A program made the translations under genes and the position numbers. This document shows positions 1 through 12,700 of a stretch of 60,007 nucleotides of DNA, piece by piece; the first letter of the stretch is position 1; each line of letters opens with the position of its first letter. Source of the stretch: Pseudoalteromonas amylolytica (GTDB taxonomy: Bacteria; Pseudomonadota; Gammaproteobacteria; Enterobacterales; Alteromonadaceae); assembly GCF_001854605.1 (NCBI RefSeq), contig NZ_MKJU01000032.1, positions 1,148-61,154 on the forward strand, written 5' to 3'. The notes beneath the pieces were generated by a model. The model saw only the letters and a list, made by a program, of their open reading frames with translations, was not told the origin of the DNA and did no database searches.

Positions 1-721
1 CTAACTCTGGCAGTGGATTGGCTTGGTTTTGGCTATACGCCTCATACAACGTAAAGAACTCTTTGTTCAGTACTTCCATCGACCAGCCGTCTGATGCGAT
101 GTGGTGCATGTTAAACAACAACACCCCTGAGCTATCACTCGTGTGGATATAACCCACACGCAGCATCACATCCTCTGCCAAGTCAAACGCCTGTTCAATA
201 TCTGCTGTCACCCGTGCTCGCACTGCCTCTTCCTGCTCTGCTGTACTCAGCGCGCGAACATCTTCAACCTGAATATCAAACGTAATCTCAGACATCGGGC
301 GAATACGTTGCATCGCTTCGCCATCCACATCTACATACACCGTTCTTAGCACTTCATGGCGCGTGAGAATACTTTCAAATACCTGTTTTATCAGGCCTAA
401 ATCAAGCTCCCCTTGTACCTGCCACGCCATCGGCATATTGTATTGTGCTGAGCCTGCTTGTAGCTGGTCGATTAGCCATAAGCGCTGCTGTGAAAACGAC
501 GTCAAACAGAGTTGCTCTCGATTTTCAACTCTCTCAATTCGAGCTGAGTCTTGGGTGGCATCCTGCTTTAACCATGCTACGATCTCTTGTTTTTTCTGTT
601 TAAGCTCACCTAGCAGCTCCGGCGTTAAGTTTTCTTTTTTCCCAGCAACTTTGATGTTATCAGTAGCATCAAGACTTAACTTGATGCCCAATTCTAGTAA
701 TTGCTTTAAAAAATTATTCAT
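1..721 (-). CDS. Second NRPS of the cluster, N-terminal part (docking domain + condensation domain), truncated by window edge
   Basis: Reading the minus strand from an ATG at 721-719 gives about 240 residues of open frame to the window edge. The first ~50 residues (MNNFLKQLLELGIKLSL...) look like a TubC-type beta-hairpin docking domain. They are followed by a condensation domain with SFSQQRLWLIDQ near residue 85 and the catalytic motif HHIASDG near residue 205. The ATG overlaps the stop of the preceding NRPS as ATGA, so the two are translationally coupled and made together. Seen: start, frame, motifs. Family knowledge: such docking domains capture the C-terminal tail of the upstream NRPS. The condensation domain should accept the peptide from the last carrier domain of the upstream protein. 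Because that module has no E domain, an LCL-type domain is expected. The remaining modules lie outside the window. Confidence 0.93.
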   Translation of the reverse strand, partial: MNNFLKQLLELGIKLSLDATDNIKVAGKKENLTPELLGELKQKKQEIVAWLKQDATQDSARIERVENREQLCLTSFSQQRLWLIDQLQAGSAQYNMPMAWQVQGELDLGLIKQVFESILTRHEVLRTVYVDVDGEAMQRIRPMSEITFDIQVEDVRALSTAEQEEAVRARVTADIEQAFDLAEDVMLRVGYIHTSDSSGVLLFNMHHIASDGWSMEVLNKEFFTLYEAYSQNQANPLPEL

Positions 722-3700
722 ATCAAGAACTCCACTTCATCTCCTTCGACTTCACTGCCAGCCTGTTTAAATTCAAGTTTTAAAATTTCACTATCAATGT
801 GGTGTGCTACTTCTTTAATATTTGGCGCGCGCAGTGCAGTCGCCATATCTAGTCCAACTGTGAACTTTTGTTTAATCATGGCGACCAGACGAACGACCAT
901 GAGTGAATGTCCACCTAATTCAAAGAAATTTGTCGTCGTACCAATCTTGCTCTGTTCAACACCGAGCAGTTGTGACCACATCTCCGCCAAGACTTGCTCA
1001 GTCTGTGTTTCTGGGGCTATATACTCGCTTTGTCTATCGATATTCTCTGGTGTGGGCAGTGCCTTTTTATTCACTTTCCCGTTGGGGGTCAGTGGCCATT
1101 GCGACACCACTAATAACACGCTAGGGATCATATAATCAGGTAACTGTTTTGCTAGCTCTGCTTTCACCTGTGTCACCAAGCTCAACTGCGCCGCTTGCGG
1201 TAGTTCATTTGGCGCTTTGATATAACCTACCAACTGTGTACTACCTGCGAAATCTCTCGCCATTACATAGGCCGACTCCACCCCTGATTGCTTAGCTAGT
1301 TGCGCCTCAATTTCACCCAGCTCAATACGCAGACCTCGTACTTTTATTTGGTCATCCACGCGTCCAATAAACTCTAGGTTTCCATCTGGTAAATAACGTG
1401 CAAGATCACCCGTATGGTACAAACGTTCTGAGCTGTTGACGCTATTAGCCGCAAAGAATGGATTAGCGATAAAACGCTCAGCCGTTAATTCTGGACGATT
1501 CAAATAGCCTCGAGCTAAGTTGTCTCCGCCGATATACAACACGCCCGGTACGCCCACAGGCACAGGTTGAAGCTGTGTATCCAGTACATACAATTGGGTG
1601 TTATTAATTGCTCGACCGATAGGCACAAAGCTGAGCTTATCGTTGCCATCACATTCCCAGTAAGTGACATCAATGGAGGCCTCAGTCGGACCATATAGAT
1701 TAAACAATTGGGTATGTTCAGATTTAGTCGCATTAAATTCATCGGCTAATTTTTTCGCCAATGCTTCACCACTACAAAATACGTAACGTACTGACGGCAG
1801 TTGCGAAAAACTAACTTCATTGAGCATATTCGCCAACATAGAAGGTACAAAGTGCATGACTGTTACCTGCTGTGTTTGGATTAAGTCACGCAAATACTCA
1901 GGATCTTTATGTCCATCAGGTTTAGCAACAACGAGCTGCGCACCATATCCTAGCGTCCAGAAGAACTCCCAAACCGATACGTCAAAGCTGTAAGGTGTTT
2001 TCTGTAGTACGCGATCGCCTGTTTGTAGTCGGTATTCACAGTGCATCCAATCGAGCCTATTCATCATGCCACGGTGAATCGACTCCACCCCTTTGGGCTG
2101 GCCCGTACTACCGGATGTGTAGATCACATAGGCTAAATGAGATGAGGTCAGACCTAGACGCGTTTTATCAATGTTTTCTGTACTGTACTGAGCAAAAGTC
2201 TCTGCTTGCTCTAAACAAACCAGCTGTTGTTGGTCACACTGGAACAACCCTGCGAATTTTTGCTGTGTTAAGACGAGCTCCGCGCCACTGTCTTGTACCA
2301 TGTAGTTTAAACGTGCTTCTGGTAGGCTTGGGTCTAACGGTACATATGCACCACCCGCTTTGAGGATCCCCAGCAAACCAATAACCATTTCAAGCGAGCG
2401 CTCCACACTGATACCAACCAAAGTGTCAGGCTTTACCCCTTGCGCAATCAGATAGTGCGCCAGTTGGTTGGCTTTCGCGTTAAGCTCCCCATAAGTTAAG
2501 GAGGCAGTAGTGTCACCATCAAAGGTTACCGCTATTGCTTGTGGCATGTTTGCAGCATGCTCCTCAAACAACTCATGAATACAGCTTTCTTTTGGATATT
2601 CTGAAACCGTATTGTTCCAATCAAGTAACTGGCGAGACTGAGAAGGAATCAGTGCTGACAACTGCCCAACGGTATGGCAATCAGACGCTAAGAACCTGGT
2701 TAGGGTTAACTCGAAGAGCGCCAACAGTTCGCCAACTGACTCTGTTGAATATTGCTCAGAACGATACCCCAGCTCAAAGCTCAATTTGTCTTCTGAACCT
2801 GTGTGCTCTGGCAGGACCATTAAGGTTAAAGCGTAATTGGTTTGCTCTTCGTTACGTAACTCATTTACCGTAAGCCCAGACCCCTCAACAATATGATGTA
2901 TTTCCTGATCGACCGGATAGTTCTCAAATACCACCAGTGTATCGAACAACTTACGTTCGGCTAGACCAGTACTGATATGCGGACTTAATGTCTGTATTTC
3001 AGACAGAGGTAAATGACCATGCTCGACACGTTCAACGCTTGCTTGGTTCAAACTACGTAACCAATTACCAATGTCTTGCTCTGGCTGAATATCGACAACT
3101 ACAGGTAGACTGTTAATAAACAAACCAATGATATCATTGACCCCAGCAAGCTCTGGTGGGCGACCTGATACAGTCTCACCAAACATTACTCGCTGCTCAC
3201 CACTATATCTGTGCACCACATACGCCCATGCAGCTTGGATCAGAGTATTTAGCGTCACCTTATGTTGCTGGGCAAGTGACTGTAGCTGAGCACTCACCTG
3301 TGCAGATAAGGCCAACTTTTCCTTAGCGGCACCGTGTGTACTATGCTCTTTCGCCTCTTCCAAATAGAGATGGGTTGATGACGCTACTTGTGCTAACTTC
3401 TCTCGCCAAAAATCCTGTGCTTGTTGCTTATCCTGTTGTGCCAGCCAGCCAATGTAACGCTCATATTGAGGTGCATCAGGTAAAGATGAAACAACCGACT
3501 GAGTGCTAAGCTGCTGCGCATCTAGGTCATGAATTTGGGTGTATATACTTAATAGCTCTTTGAGCACTAAAGGCAATGACCAGCCATCTGACAACGCATG
3601 ATGGTTTGACCAAATAAGATAATGACGACGCGCTTGTAGCGTGACCAAGGTCACACGCGTCAATGGCACAGCGCGCAAATCAAATCCCTGTGCTCTATCA

Positions 3701-6700
3701 TCTTGTAAAAACTGAGATAACTGCTGTTGCTGTTCAGAATCACTCAGTGCTGACCAATCTAAGTGAGTAAATGGCACGTTTACATCCGATAACACCACCT
3801 GATGGGTTAGATCATCCGTAAAAGCGGTTCTGAAAACATCATGGCGTCTTATGATCTCGCGCCAAGCATGTTGCATTGCTGCGGCATTTAGCGCCCCATC
3901 AATATCGATCGACAGCTGCGTTAAGTAGGCTGAAGCATCTAAGCTACTGTGGAAAAGTAACCCTTGCTGCATACCCGTAGTAACATACAGTTTTTCCATA
4001 TTTGGATAGTCTTGATACCACTCATCCAACTGAGCTTGGTCAACGCGACTTAACGCAAAGTCTGATGGCGTAACGCCCCCTACTGCTTGGCTTTGACAGT
4101 GCTCAATTATCTCAATGAGCGAAGTTTCAATTTTGTGTACTAAGGCTTTGATGGTCGCTTGCTGGTATTGCAATGCATTGAAACGAAGAGAAAACTGAAG
4201 CTTTCCACCTGAAACCAAGCCATTGAGTTCTAATTGGTGTCCGCGCTGGCGACGCATACTCACGTCCTCACCGGTAAACTCATTGGCAGCTTGAAATACC
4301 CCATCATTGTTGATGACCTGATCAAACTGTCCTAAGTAGTTGAATAGCACAGCCGATGCACCACCCACAGTACGTGCAAATCGCTCTCTGTGTTCGTTGC
4401 TTGCTAACATCTGCTGCATTACACCAAAGCCAATACCACCATGTGGAACGGCTCTCAATTGCTCCTTGACAGCTTTGATAACCTGCTCAATTGAGGCATC
4501 TGGCTGGGTGTGTAACAACACAGGATAAACACAGGTAAACCACCCCATTGTCTGGGTCAGATCTAACGCTTCGTTAAGCGACTCTCGCCCATGGCTTTCT
4601 AAATCGACACGAAATGCGTGATTCCCAGTCCATTTATGCAGTGCAAGATATAAGGCCGATAACAGCAAATCATTTATTTGCGTGCGATATGCCGCGGTGC
4701 ATTGATTAAGCAACGCTTGGGTGTGTGAGTCACTCAACTCAAATTCTACCGTGTCACTGTTTGACAAACTGTTGTCTTCAACTGCACCTTGGTCAACTGG
4801 CAAGTCATCTACTGGCGTGGCAGCTTGTGCTTCCCAAAAAGCTTTTTCAGCACTGATATCATCACTGTTGGCATAGTCATAAAGGAATTGACCCCATTGC
4901 TGGAAAGAAGACGTTTTTGCGCCTAAAACGATGGCATCATCTTGCTGCCATTGCTCAAAAGCACTCGCCATATCTTCAAATAAAATACGCCATGAGACGC
5001 CATCTATAACCATGTGATGAGCCGTTAATAATAACCGGCGCTGCGTACTATTCCCTGTAAACAATACGGCTCGGAAAACATCTGCGGTAGCCAGCGATAG
5101 ACCTGCTTTGGCTTCACGGCTGGCCTTTGTCAATTCATCTTCCCAGCTTTGGCCTGCTAAGTGCCCTAAATCTACACATTTGATAGCACGCTCAACACAC
5201 TGCTCTGTCAGTGGCATATATTTTCCTGCTTGCTCAACCACCGATAAACGCAATATATCGTGGCGCTGATACACCGCAAACATGATGTCTCGTAGTGCCT
5301 CAATAGTGAAATCCGCAGGAACGGTTAATAGCACAGACTGGTTATAATGATGCTGGTCAACGCTATCACCGGTTAAGAATTCACGCTGAATTGGAATAAA
5401 TACCTGCTCACCACAAATAGCCTCTTGCGGAGCTTCTATCTGTGCTGTGCCATTGACCAAAGGCGCAAGCTTTTCTATTGTTTGACACTCAAAAATTTGA
5501 CGAGTAGTCAATACTAGGCCTTGCTTAGCCGCTTGTGTAACGGCTTGGATGGCCAAGATTGAGTCACCACCAATGGCGAAGAAGTTTTCAGTGACCCCTA
5601 CTTTTTTCAGCTTAAGTAGCTTTTGCCAAATTTCACAAAGTTGCCGCTCAACCTCACTACTTGGTGCCACATATTGTTGAGTCAATTGTACAGGTACATC
5701 TTTCGCCTCCAGTGCTTTGCGATCCACCTTGCCATTAGGGGTATGCGGTAAAGCGTCTAAAAATACGAACGCCGAGGGCACTTTATGACTGAGTAAAGAG
5801 TGTTCGAGGTAAGCTACTAATTCCTCGCGTAAATTTAGCTCATTGAAGTTGTCTTCAGCAGCAACTTCTTGCTGTGTCTTGCTAGCAACCACATATGCCA
5901 CTAACTGCTTGGTGTCTTGCGCAGGGTCAAGTGATTTTGCCAGTACCACAGCTTCAGACACCAGCTCACTGGTCAAGATTGCACTTTCTATCTCACCTAA
6001 TTCAATTCTGAAACCACGAATCTTAATTTGATGATCAACCCGTCCTACAAATTCTAGGTTGCCAGGCTTGCCCTGCTGATCAGGTGCACAGCGAACCAAG
6101 TCACCTGTTTTGTACAGACGCTGTCCGTCTCTAAATGGACTGGCGATAAACTTTTCATCCGTCATAGCGGTGGCATTTAAGTAGCCTCGCGCTAGATTAT
6201 CACCACCAACATACAGCTCTCCTGTCACTCCAACAGGACAAAGCTGCTGCTTGGCATCCAATACAAACAACTCTGTGTGTGGCGCAGTCATTCCGATGGG
6301 TACCGCCCCCTCTGTGTGCTCAGTACAGTCAAAGTAACTACTCCAAACACACGCTTCCGTGGGTCCATATTCGTTGACTAATCGGCAGTTTTTCCACCCG
6401 CTGCTACACTGGTGCTGCTTCACAAGGTTCAAATCACAAGGTTCACCTGCAACAATAACCGTTTGCAGTGACGAGTTCGGGTGTATGTCAGCTAACAACA
6501 TGGTTTGGTAAACACTCGGTAGCGTCAAGAAGTGGCTCACTTGCTCATCAGCCATGAGCGTTTCGAACGCCTGTAAATCCAAGCCTTGCTTAATGTCAAC
6601 AATACACAGTTTGCCACCGGATATGTGCGTCCAGAAAATCCCAACTATCGAGCTATCAAATGCATACGATGAGAACAAAGCAAAACTCTGAGGTGATTCT

Positions 6701-9700
6701 TGGTAGGCTTTAAATCTGCCAACCGTTGAATTCGCCAATGCGCCATGTTCAATGGTCACACCTTTTGGCTGACCCGTGGAACCCGACGTGTAAATAACAT
6801 AGGCTAAGTTGCTGTGGGTCAGTCCCAATTTACTTCTATCTAGGTTTTCTTCATCGTAGTCACCTAAAAAACTGTCCCACATTTCATCGTCTAGAGGCAG
6901 TATCTGCAAATCTCCAAACGGTAGTTCAGATAACAGTTCCGCACTGGTGAGCATAATCTCGATATCGGAGTCTTCTAAAATATGTTCAATATGCTTCTCT
7001 GGGTAGTCGGGGTCAATTGGCACATACGCCGCACCTGCTTTTAAAATACCCCAAATACCAATGACCATCTCTAAAGAACGTTCAACACATAGGCCCACCA
7101 GGGTATCCGGCGTAACCCCTTCACAGACAAGATAATGTGCAATTTGGTTTGCTTTAGCATTCAACTGCTGATAGCTAATTGCTTCTCGCATGTGTGCTGA
7201 GAGCCCAAACGTTGCGGCAATATTATTCGGATGCTCCTTTACTTGTGCTTCGAACAGATCAAGTACAGATTGACCATCAGATATCGATGTCTCTTCATGG
7301 TTTTCTGAGGACCAAGTTGACCAATCGAGTAACTGCTCCACTTCATCTGTTGATAAAAATGGTAATTCACTCACCCGTGATTGTGGTGCAGCAATAATCC
7401 CTTTGAGCAAGATTTCAAAGTGTGATGACATACGTTCAATAGTTGAAGCATTGAACAAAGCAGTTGCATACTCCCAATCAAGCATTAATCCACCAGCTTG
7501 CTCATAGATATCTAAGCTCAAGTCATGTAATGCCACACTATGAGGTTGCTCAATCTTTTGCGCTGTAATTGATGGTAAATCAAACCAACCTTGAGTGTTA
7601 TTTTGTAGCGCCAGTTTCACCTGAAATAAAGGAGAGTACCCAAGGTTACGCGCTTGTTGTAACTCATCCACCAGCTTTTCAAACGGAAGTTCGGTGTGCT
7701 CATATACATCTAACAAATCTGCTTTAGAGCTTTGCAATAGATCAGTGAAGCTAGGGTTACCACTAAGGTTAAGTTGTAACACGACACTGTTGGTGAAAAA
7801 CCCAACCAAAGGCGCTAACTCACTTTGTTCGCGGTTTGCCACTGGTGCACCAATCACAATGTTGTCTGCTCCTGTTGAGCTGTCATCTTTGTCAGAGTGT
7901 CTCGCCAATAAAATTGCCAGCGCCGCATGCAACACCATAAATAGAGTAGTATTGGAAGCTTTAGCCAGCTCGTTCAAGCCAGTTTGAATGTCTGGACTTA
8001 GCGTTTGAATTAAGTGTGCACCTTTGTAATCTTGCACTGGTGGCCTTGCTCGATCTAGTGCAAGGTTGTGCACTTCTGGCAGTCCTGATAATCGTTCTTT
8101 CCAAAACGCTAGATGACTTTCAAGTCTCTCTCCTTGAAGGGTCTGCTGTTGCCAATGCGCATAATCACCATACTGAATGTCAATGTTTGCAAGTTTCGAT
8201 TCAGGGTCTTTATATAGACGATTGAATTCGTCAAAGATAATCCCGACTGACCAACCATCCACGGCAATGTGGTGCATTGTCACAAGTAATACATGTGATT
8301 GTGGAGCAAGCTTTAACAGCTTCACACGCACCATCAAGTCACGGCTTAAATCAAATAATGTACTTGACTCTTGTGCAATATTGTCACGTACCGTCTGCTC
8401 TTGTTCTGGCTCGCTCAAGTCACTCAAATCGTAAGTTGGAAGCTCTAGTGACCATGTATCTGAAACAACTTGGATAGCCGTGCCACTGTCAGTTGTATGT
8501 AAAGTAGTTCGCAACACCTGATGGCGTTCAACAATGATATTGAAAGCATTCTGCATAGCCGCCACATCTAGTGGACCTGATAGCTTAAATGCTTGACACA
8601 TATTGTACTGTGTTGTGCCCGACTCGATTTGTTCAATCAACCACAATCTCTGCTGTGCAAAAGACAAAGGCGTTGGCTCGTTGCTCACAGCAGGCTGGAT
8701 CTTGGTACTGTGACTAACCGATGCCAAGTCTATAACATGCGCCAACTTACGCACGGTTTGCTCAGTGAACAAGGTTCTGATTGGCACTTCTACATGCCAT
8801 TGTGTGCGTATTAGCGCAACTAGGCGTGCTGCGAGTAACGAGTGACCGCCTAGGTTGAAAAAGTTGCTGTTAACACTCAGCCACTTACCTTGTTTCGGTT
8901 CAATACCAAGCAACTGCTGCCATAACTCACACAGCTGTTTTTCAGTCTCTGTTTCTGGAGCTACATATTGAGCCTCGTTACCGCGCTCAGGCTTTGGTAA
9001 TGCATGGCGGTTTACTTTGCCATTTGGTGTTAAAGGGATTTGCCTCAAACATACAATCGCGTTTGGCAACATATACGAGGGCAACAGTGCCTCCAAATGC
9101 TCAAGCAACGCGTCTTGTATATCCTCTTGCCGATGATTTGACGTTAATGTGACATATGCAACCAGCGATGTATCATCACGCTCAGCAAAAACATGAGCAA
9201 CCGCATCTTGAACCTGTGGGTGCTGCAAAAGCGCAGACTCAATTTCACCCAACTCAATACGATACCCACGAACCTTAACCTGATGATCCACACGGCGTAA
9301 ATATTGTAATGTACCATCAGCTAACCAGCGCACTAAGTCACCCGTTTTATACAGGCGACCGGGTCCATAAGGGTTGTCAATAAAGCGCTCTGCGCTCAAT
9401 TGAGGTTGATTAAAATACCCTCGAGCAACGCCGTCACCGCCAATGTAGAGTTCCCCAGCTACGCCTACTGGTACAGGGTTAGAATGTGTATCCAACACGT
9501 AAAATTGAGTGTTCGCGATTGGTTTACCTAAAGAAATCGCATCCTCAATCTTACATGTAGCGGACCAAACAGCCGTTTCTGTCGGACCATACATATTCCA
9601 AAGTTCAATGTTATCAAACGATAATAATGAGTTTTTCAATGACTCACTTAAGGCCTCACCACCGCAAAGCACTTTTAGCTGATGTTTTGGCTGCCATCCA

Positions 9701-12700
9701 TTACCGACGAGCATTTTCCACGTTGCAGGTGTTGCTTGCATCATCGTAACTTGATGCTCAGCCATGAGTTGTGCTAATTCATCCGCCGATATGGCGTTAT
9801 CCGACGAAGCCAAAACGAGACGTCCACCAACACTCAGTGGCAAGTACAGCTCTAACACGTGGATATCAAAAGACAAGGACGTTACTGCGAGTAAGGTATC
9901 ATCATGTATCATTCCCGGCGCTTCTTGCATTGCGCGCAGGAAGTTAACAACATTTCCGTGTTCCAGCATCACGCCTTTTGGTTTGCCTGTAGAACCGGAA
10001 GTGTAAATCAGGTAAGCCAACGTGTTGCTATCTAGTTCTAATTGCGCTTTATCTAAATTGCTTTGCGCTTGACGAGCTATTTCTTTAGCAGTCGCTTCAT
10101 CGTCTAAACAAAGGAGATTTTCAACTGATAGTCGCTCACTAAGGTGCTGATGTGTAATGACCCATTTGACCTCTGAGTCTTCCAACATATAACTCAAACG
10201 AGCATGTGGGTAGCTGGGGTCGAGCGGTAAATATGCGCATCCCGCTTTCATGATAGCCAATGTCGATATCAACATGTCCAATGAACGCTCTACACATACC
10301 CCTATTATTGACCCCGAATGGATACCATTTTGCGCAAAATAGTGCGCTAACTGATTGGCTCGCTGATTGACCTGTTGGTACGTCAGTGCATCACCATTAA
10401 ATATGGCCGCAATAGCATCTGGCGTTTCAGAAACCTGCTGCTCGAACAGTTCATGAATACAGGTATTTTTTGCGTAATCTCGCTTAGTATCATTGTATTG
10501 TGTTACCAAACGTTCGTGTCCAGATGTGTCAAGTAACGGTAACTCACTCACTCTAGTCATAGGAGATGAAACGATCCCCTCTAGCATCAGCACAAAACTT
10601 TCAACCATCCGCTCAATGCTGGCATGTTCGAATAGATCGACCGCATATTGCCATTGCATTTCTAGTCCTGCATCGCTTTCATTGAGTGTCAGCGTCAGGT
10701 CATACTGTGCAAAGTTATCTCTTGCCTGTGGGTTTTGTATATCCAACCCAGGTAAACACAACGCCTCCATTTGATGACTTTGCAGAATCAACATCACTTG
10801 GAACAACGGACTGTGTCCAAGGCTTCGTTCTGGTTGCAACTCATCAACCAGCTTTTCAAATGGCATTTGCTGATGCTCATAAGAGGCTAATGTCCGCTCT
10901 TTCGTTTGCGCCAGCAAATCTACAAACGTTGGGTCTTCTGACAGGTCGCAGCGGTACACTAGGTTATTGATGAATAAACCGATCAGTGATGCAACTTGCG
11001 ATTGCTCCCGATTAGCGATGGGTGATCCAAATACAATATCTGTTTCGCCAGAATAGCGACTTAAGAAGCTAGAAAACGCCGCATTCATAAGCATAAATGT
11101 GGTCGCTTGATGCTCTGTTGCAAGTGCCTGTAAGCGTTCTAACAGTGCTTTATTAAGCGTTTTATTAACCGAAGCACCTTGAAAACTTTGTATCGACGGA
11201 CGTGGCTTATCTAAAGGCAGGCTGTGAACGACAGGTAGGTTCGCTAAATGTACTTTCCAATACTGCAAATGCTTTTGTAAAGCCGATTCATCAAGCGTCT
11301 TGCGTTGCCACAGTGCATAGTCTGTATACTGAATGTCAAGACTCTCTAGTGGATTGGCAGTACCATGTATTTGGGCTGCGTATAGCGCGTTTAGCTCTTT
11401 AACCAACAGTCCTAAAGACCAGCCATCTGCCGCGATGTGATGCACACTAAGTAACATGATATGAGATTGTGGGCTCAGTTTCAGTAAACTCACTTTGAGC
11501 ATGAGATCTTGCTCAAGATCAAACGCTTTCGTGCTTTCTTGCTCACTTAACGTTGCAATACGCGCCGCTTGTTCATCTGAATCAAGAGCACATAAATCAT
11601 ACTCGGTAATTTCCAGTTCAAATGAGCTGCGCACTCGCTGTAATACCTGACCTGACTGCTCATAAAAGTTCGTTCTAAGTGTCTGATGTCGTTCGATAAT
11701 GATATTAAGTGCTTGCTGTAAGTACGCCGTGTTCAACTGACCAAATAATTTTATAGAGAAGGACAAGTTATAGTGGGCATTGTTTGACTCTATTTGATTA
11801 ACCAGCCACATTCGCTCCTGTGCATAGGACGGTAACAGTGACGTAGTTTGATTACTCGACTGAATGGTAGTCAATTCACACGCTGACGCATTTTCAATCA
11901 CTTGAGCAAGTTTTCGAATAGTATTAGCAGAGAAAAGATCTCTAATCGAAACATCGACACGCCATGTCTGTTGGATCTCAGCAACGAGTGTGGCAGCTAA
12001 AAGTGAATGACCACCTAAATTCAAGAAGTTATCTTCAACTGATATACTATCTAAGCCAAATGTTTTCTGCCACAAGGTGCACAAAGCAGCTTCCGTTTCA
12101 CTGACTGTTACAGCTTTTTCACTGACCTGTGCCTGTTGCCCTTCTGTATCTGGGTGTACTGCGCTGTATAAGTATTCAATGTCATTTGCGAGGTAACGCT
12201 TTTTAGATAAAGAACGCTGAATTTTGCCACTAGACGTACGATTGATCCTACCCGCCTTTAGGAACAAAATGTCTTCAAGTACAACTTCAAAGTGTTCAAA
12301 AATGGCCGCTTTTATCGTTTCACATGCACTTGCATAATCAAACTTAGCCATTTCGCTGCGACTGATCTCCAGCATTAACACCGCGCTGCCATTTACTTCA
12401 AATGCAGCGGCACCATTTTGGCTCAGTCCAGGATAAGCACTGTATGCCAGTTTCTCAAAATCCTGAGGGTAATAGTTGCGACCTTTGATGATCATCACAT
12501 CTTTGATTCGACCAGAGATATACAGCTCACCGTTATACATAAAGCCTAAATCACCTGTTCTTAAATAACGTTGATCATCTGACTCCAATGTCGCACCAAA
12601 ACTGGCCGCGGTTTTCTGAGGGTCATTCCAGTAACCTTGCGCTAGGCTTGGCCCTGCAAACCATATTTCACCCACATGACCTTCTGGCAGTTCTTTACAA

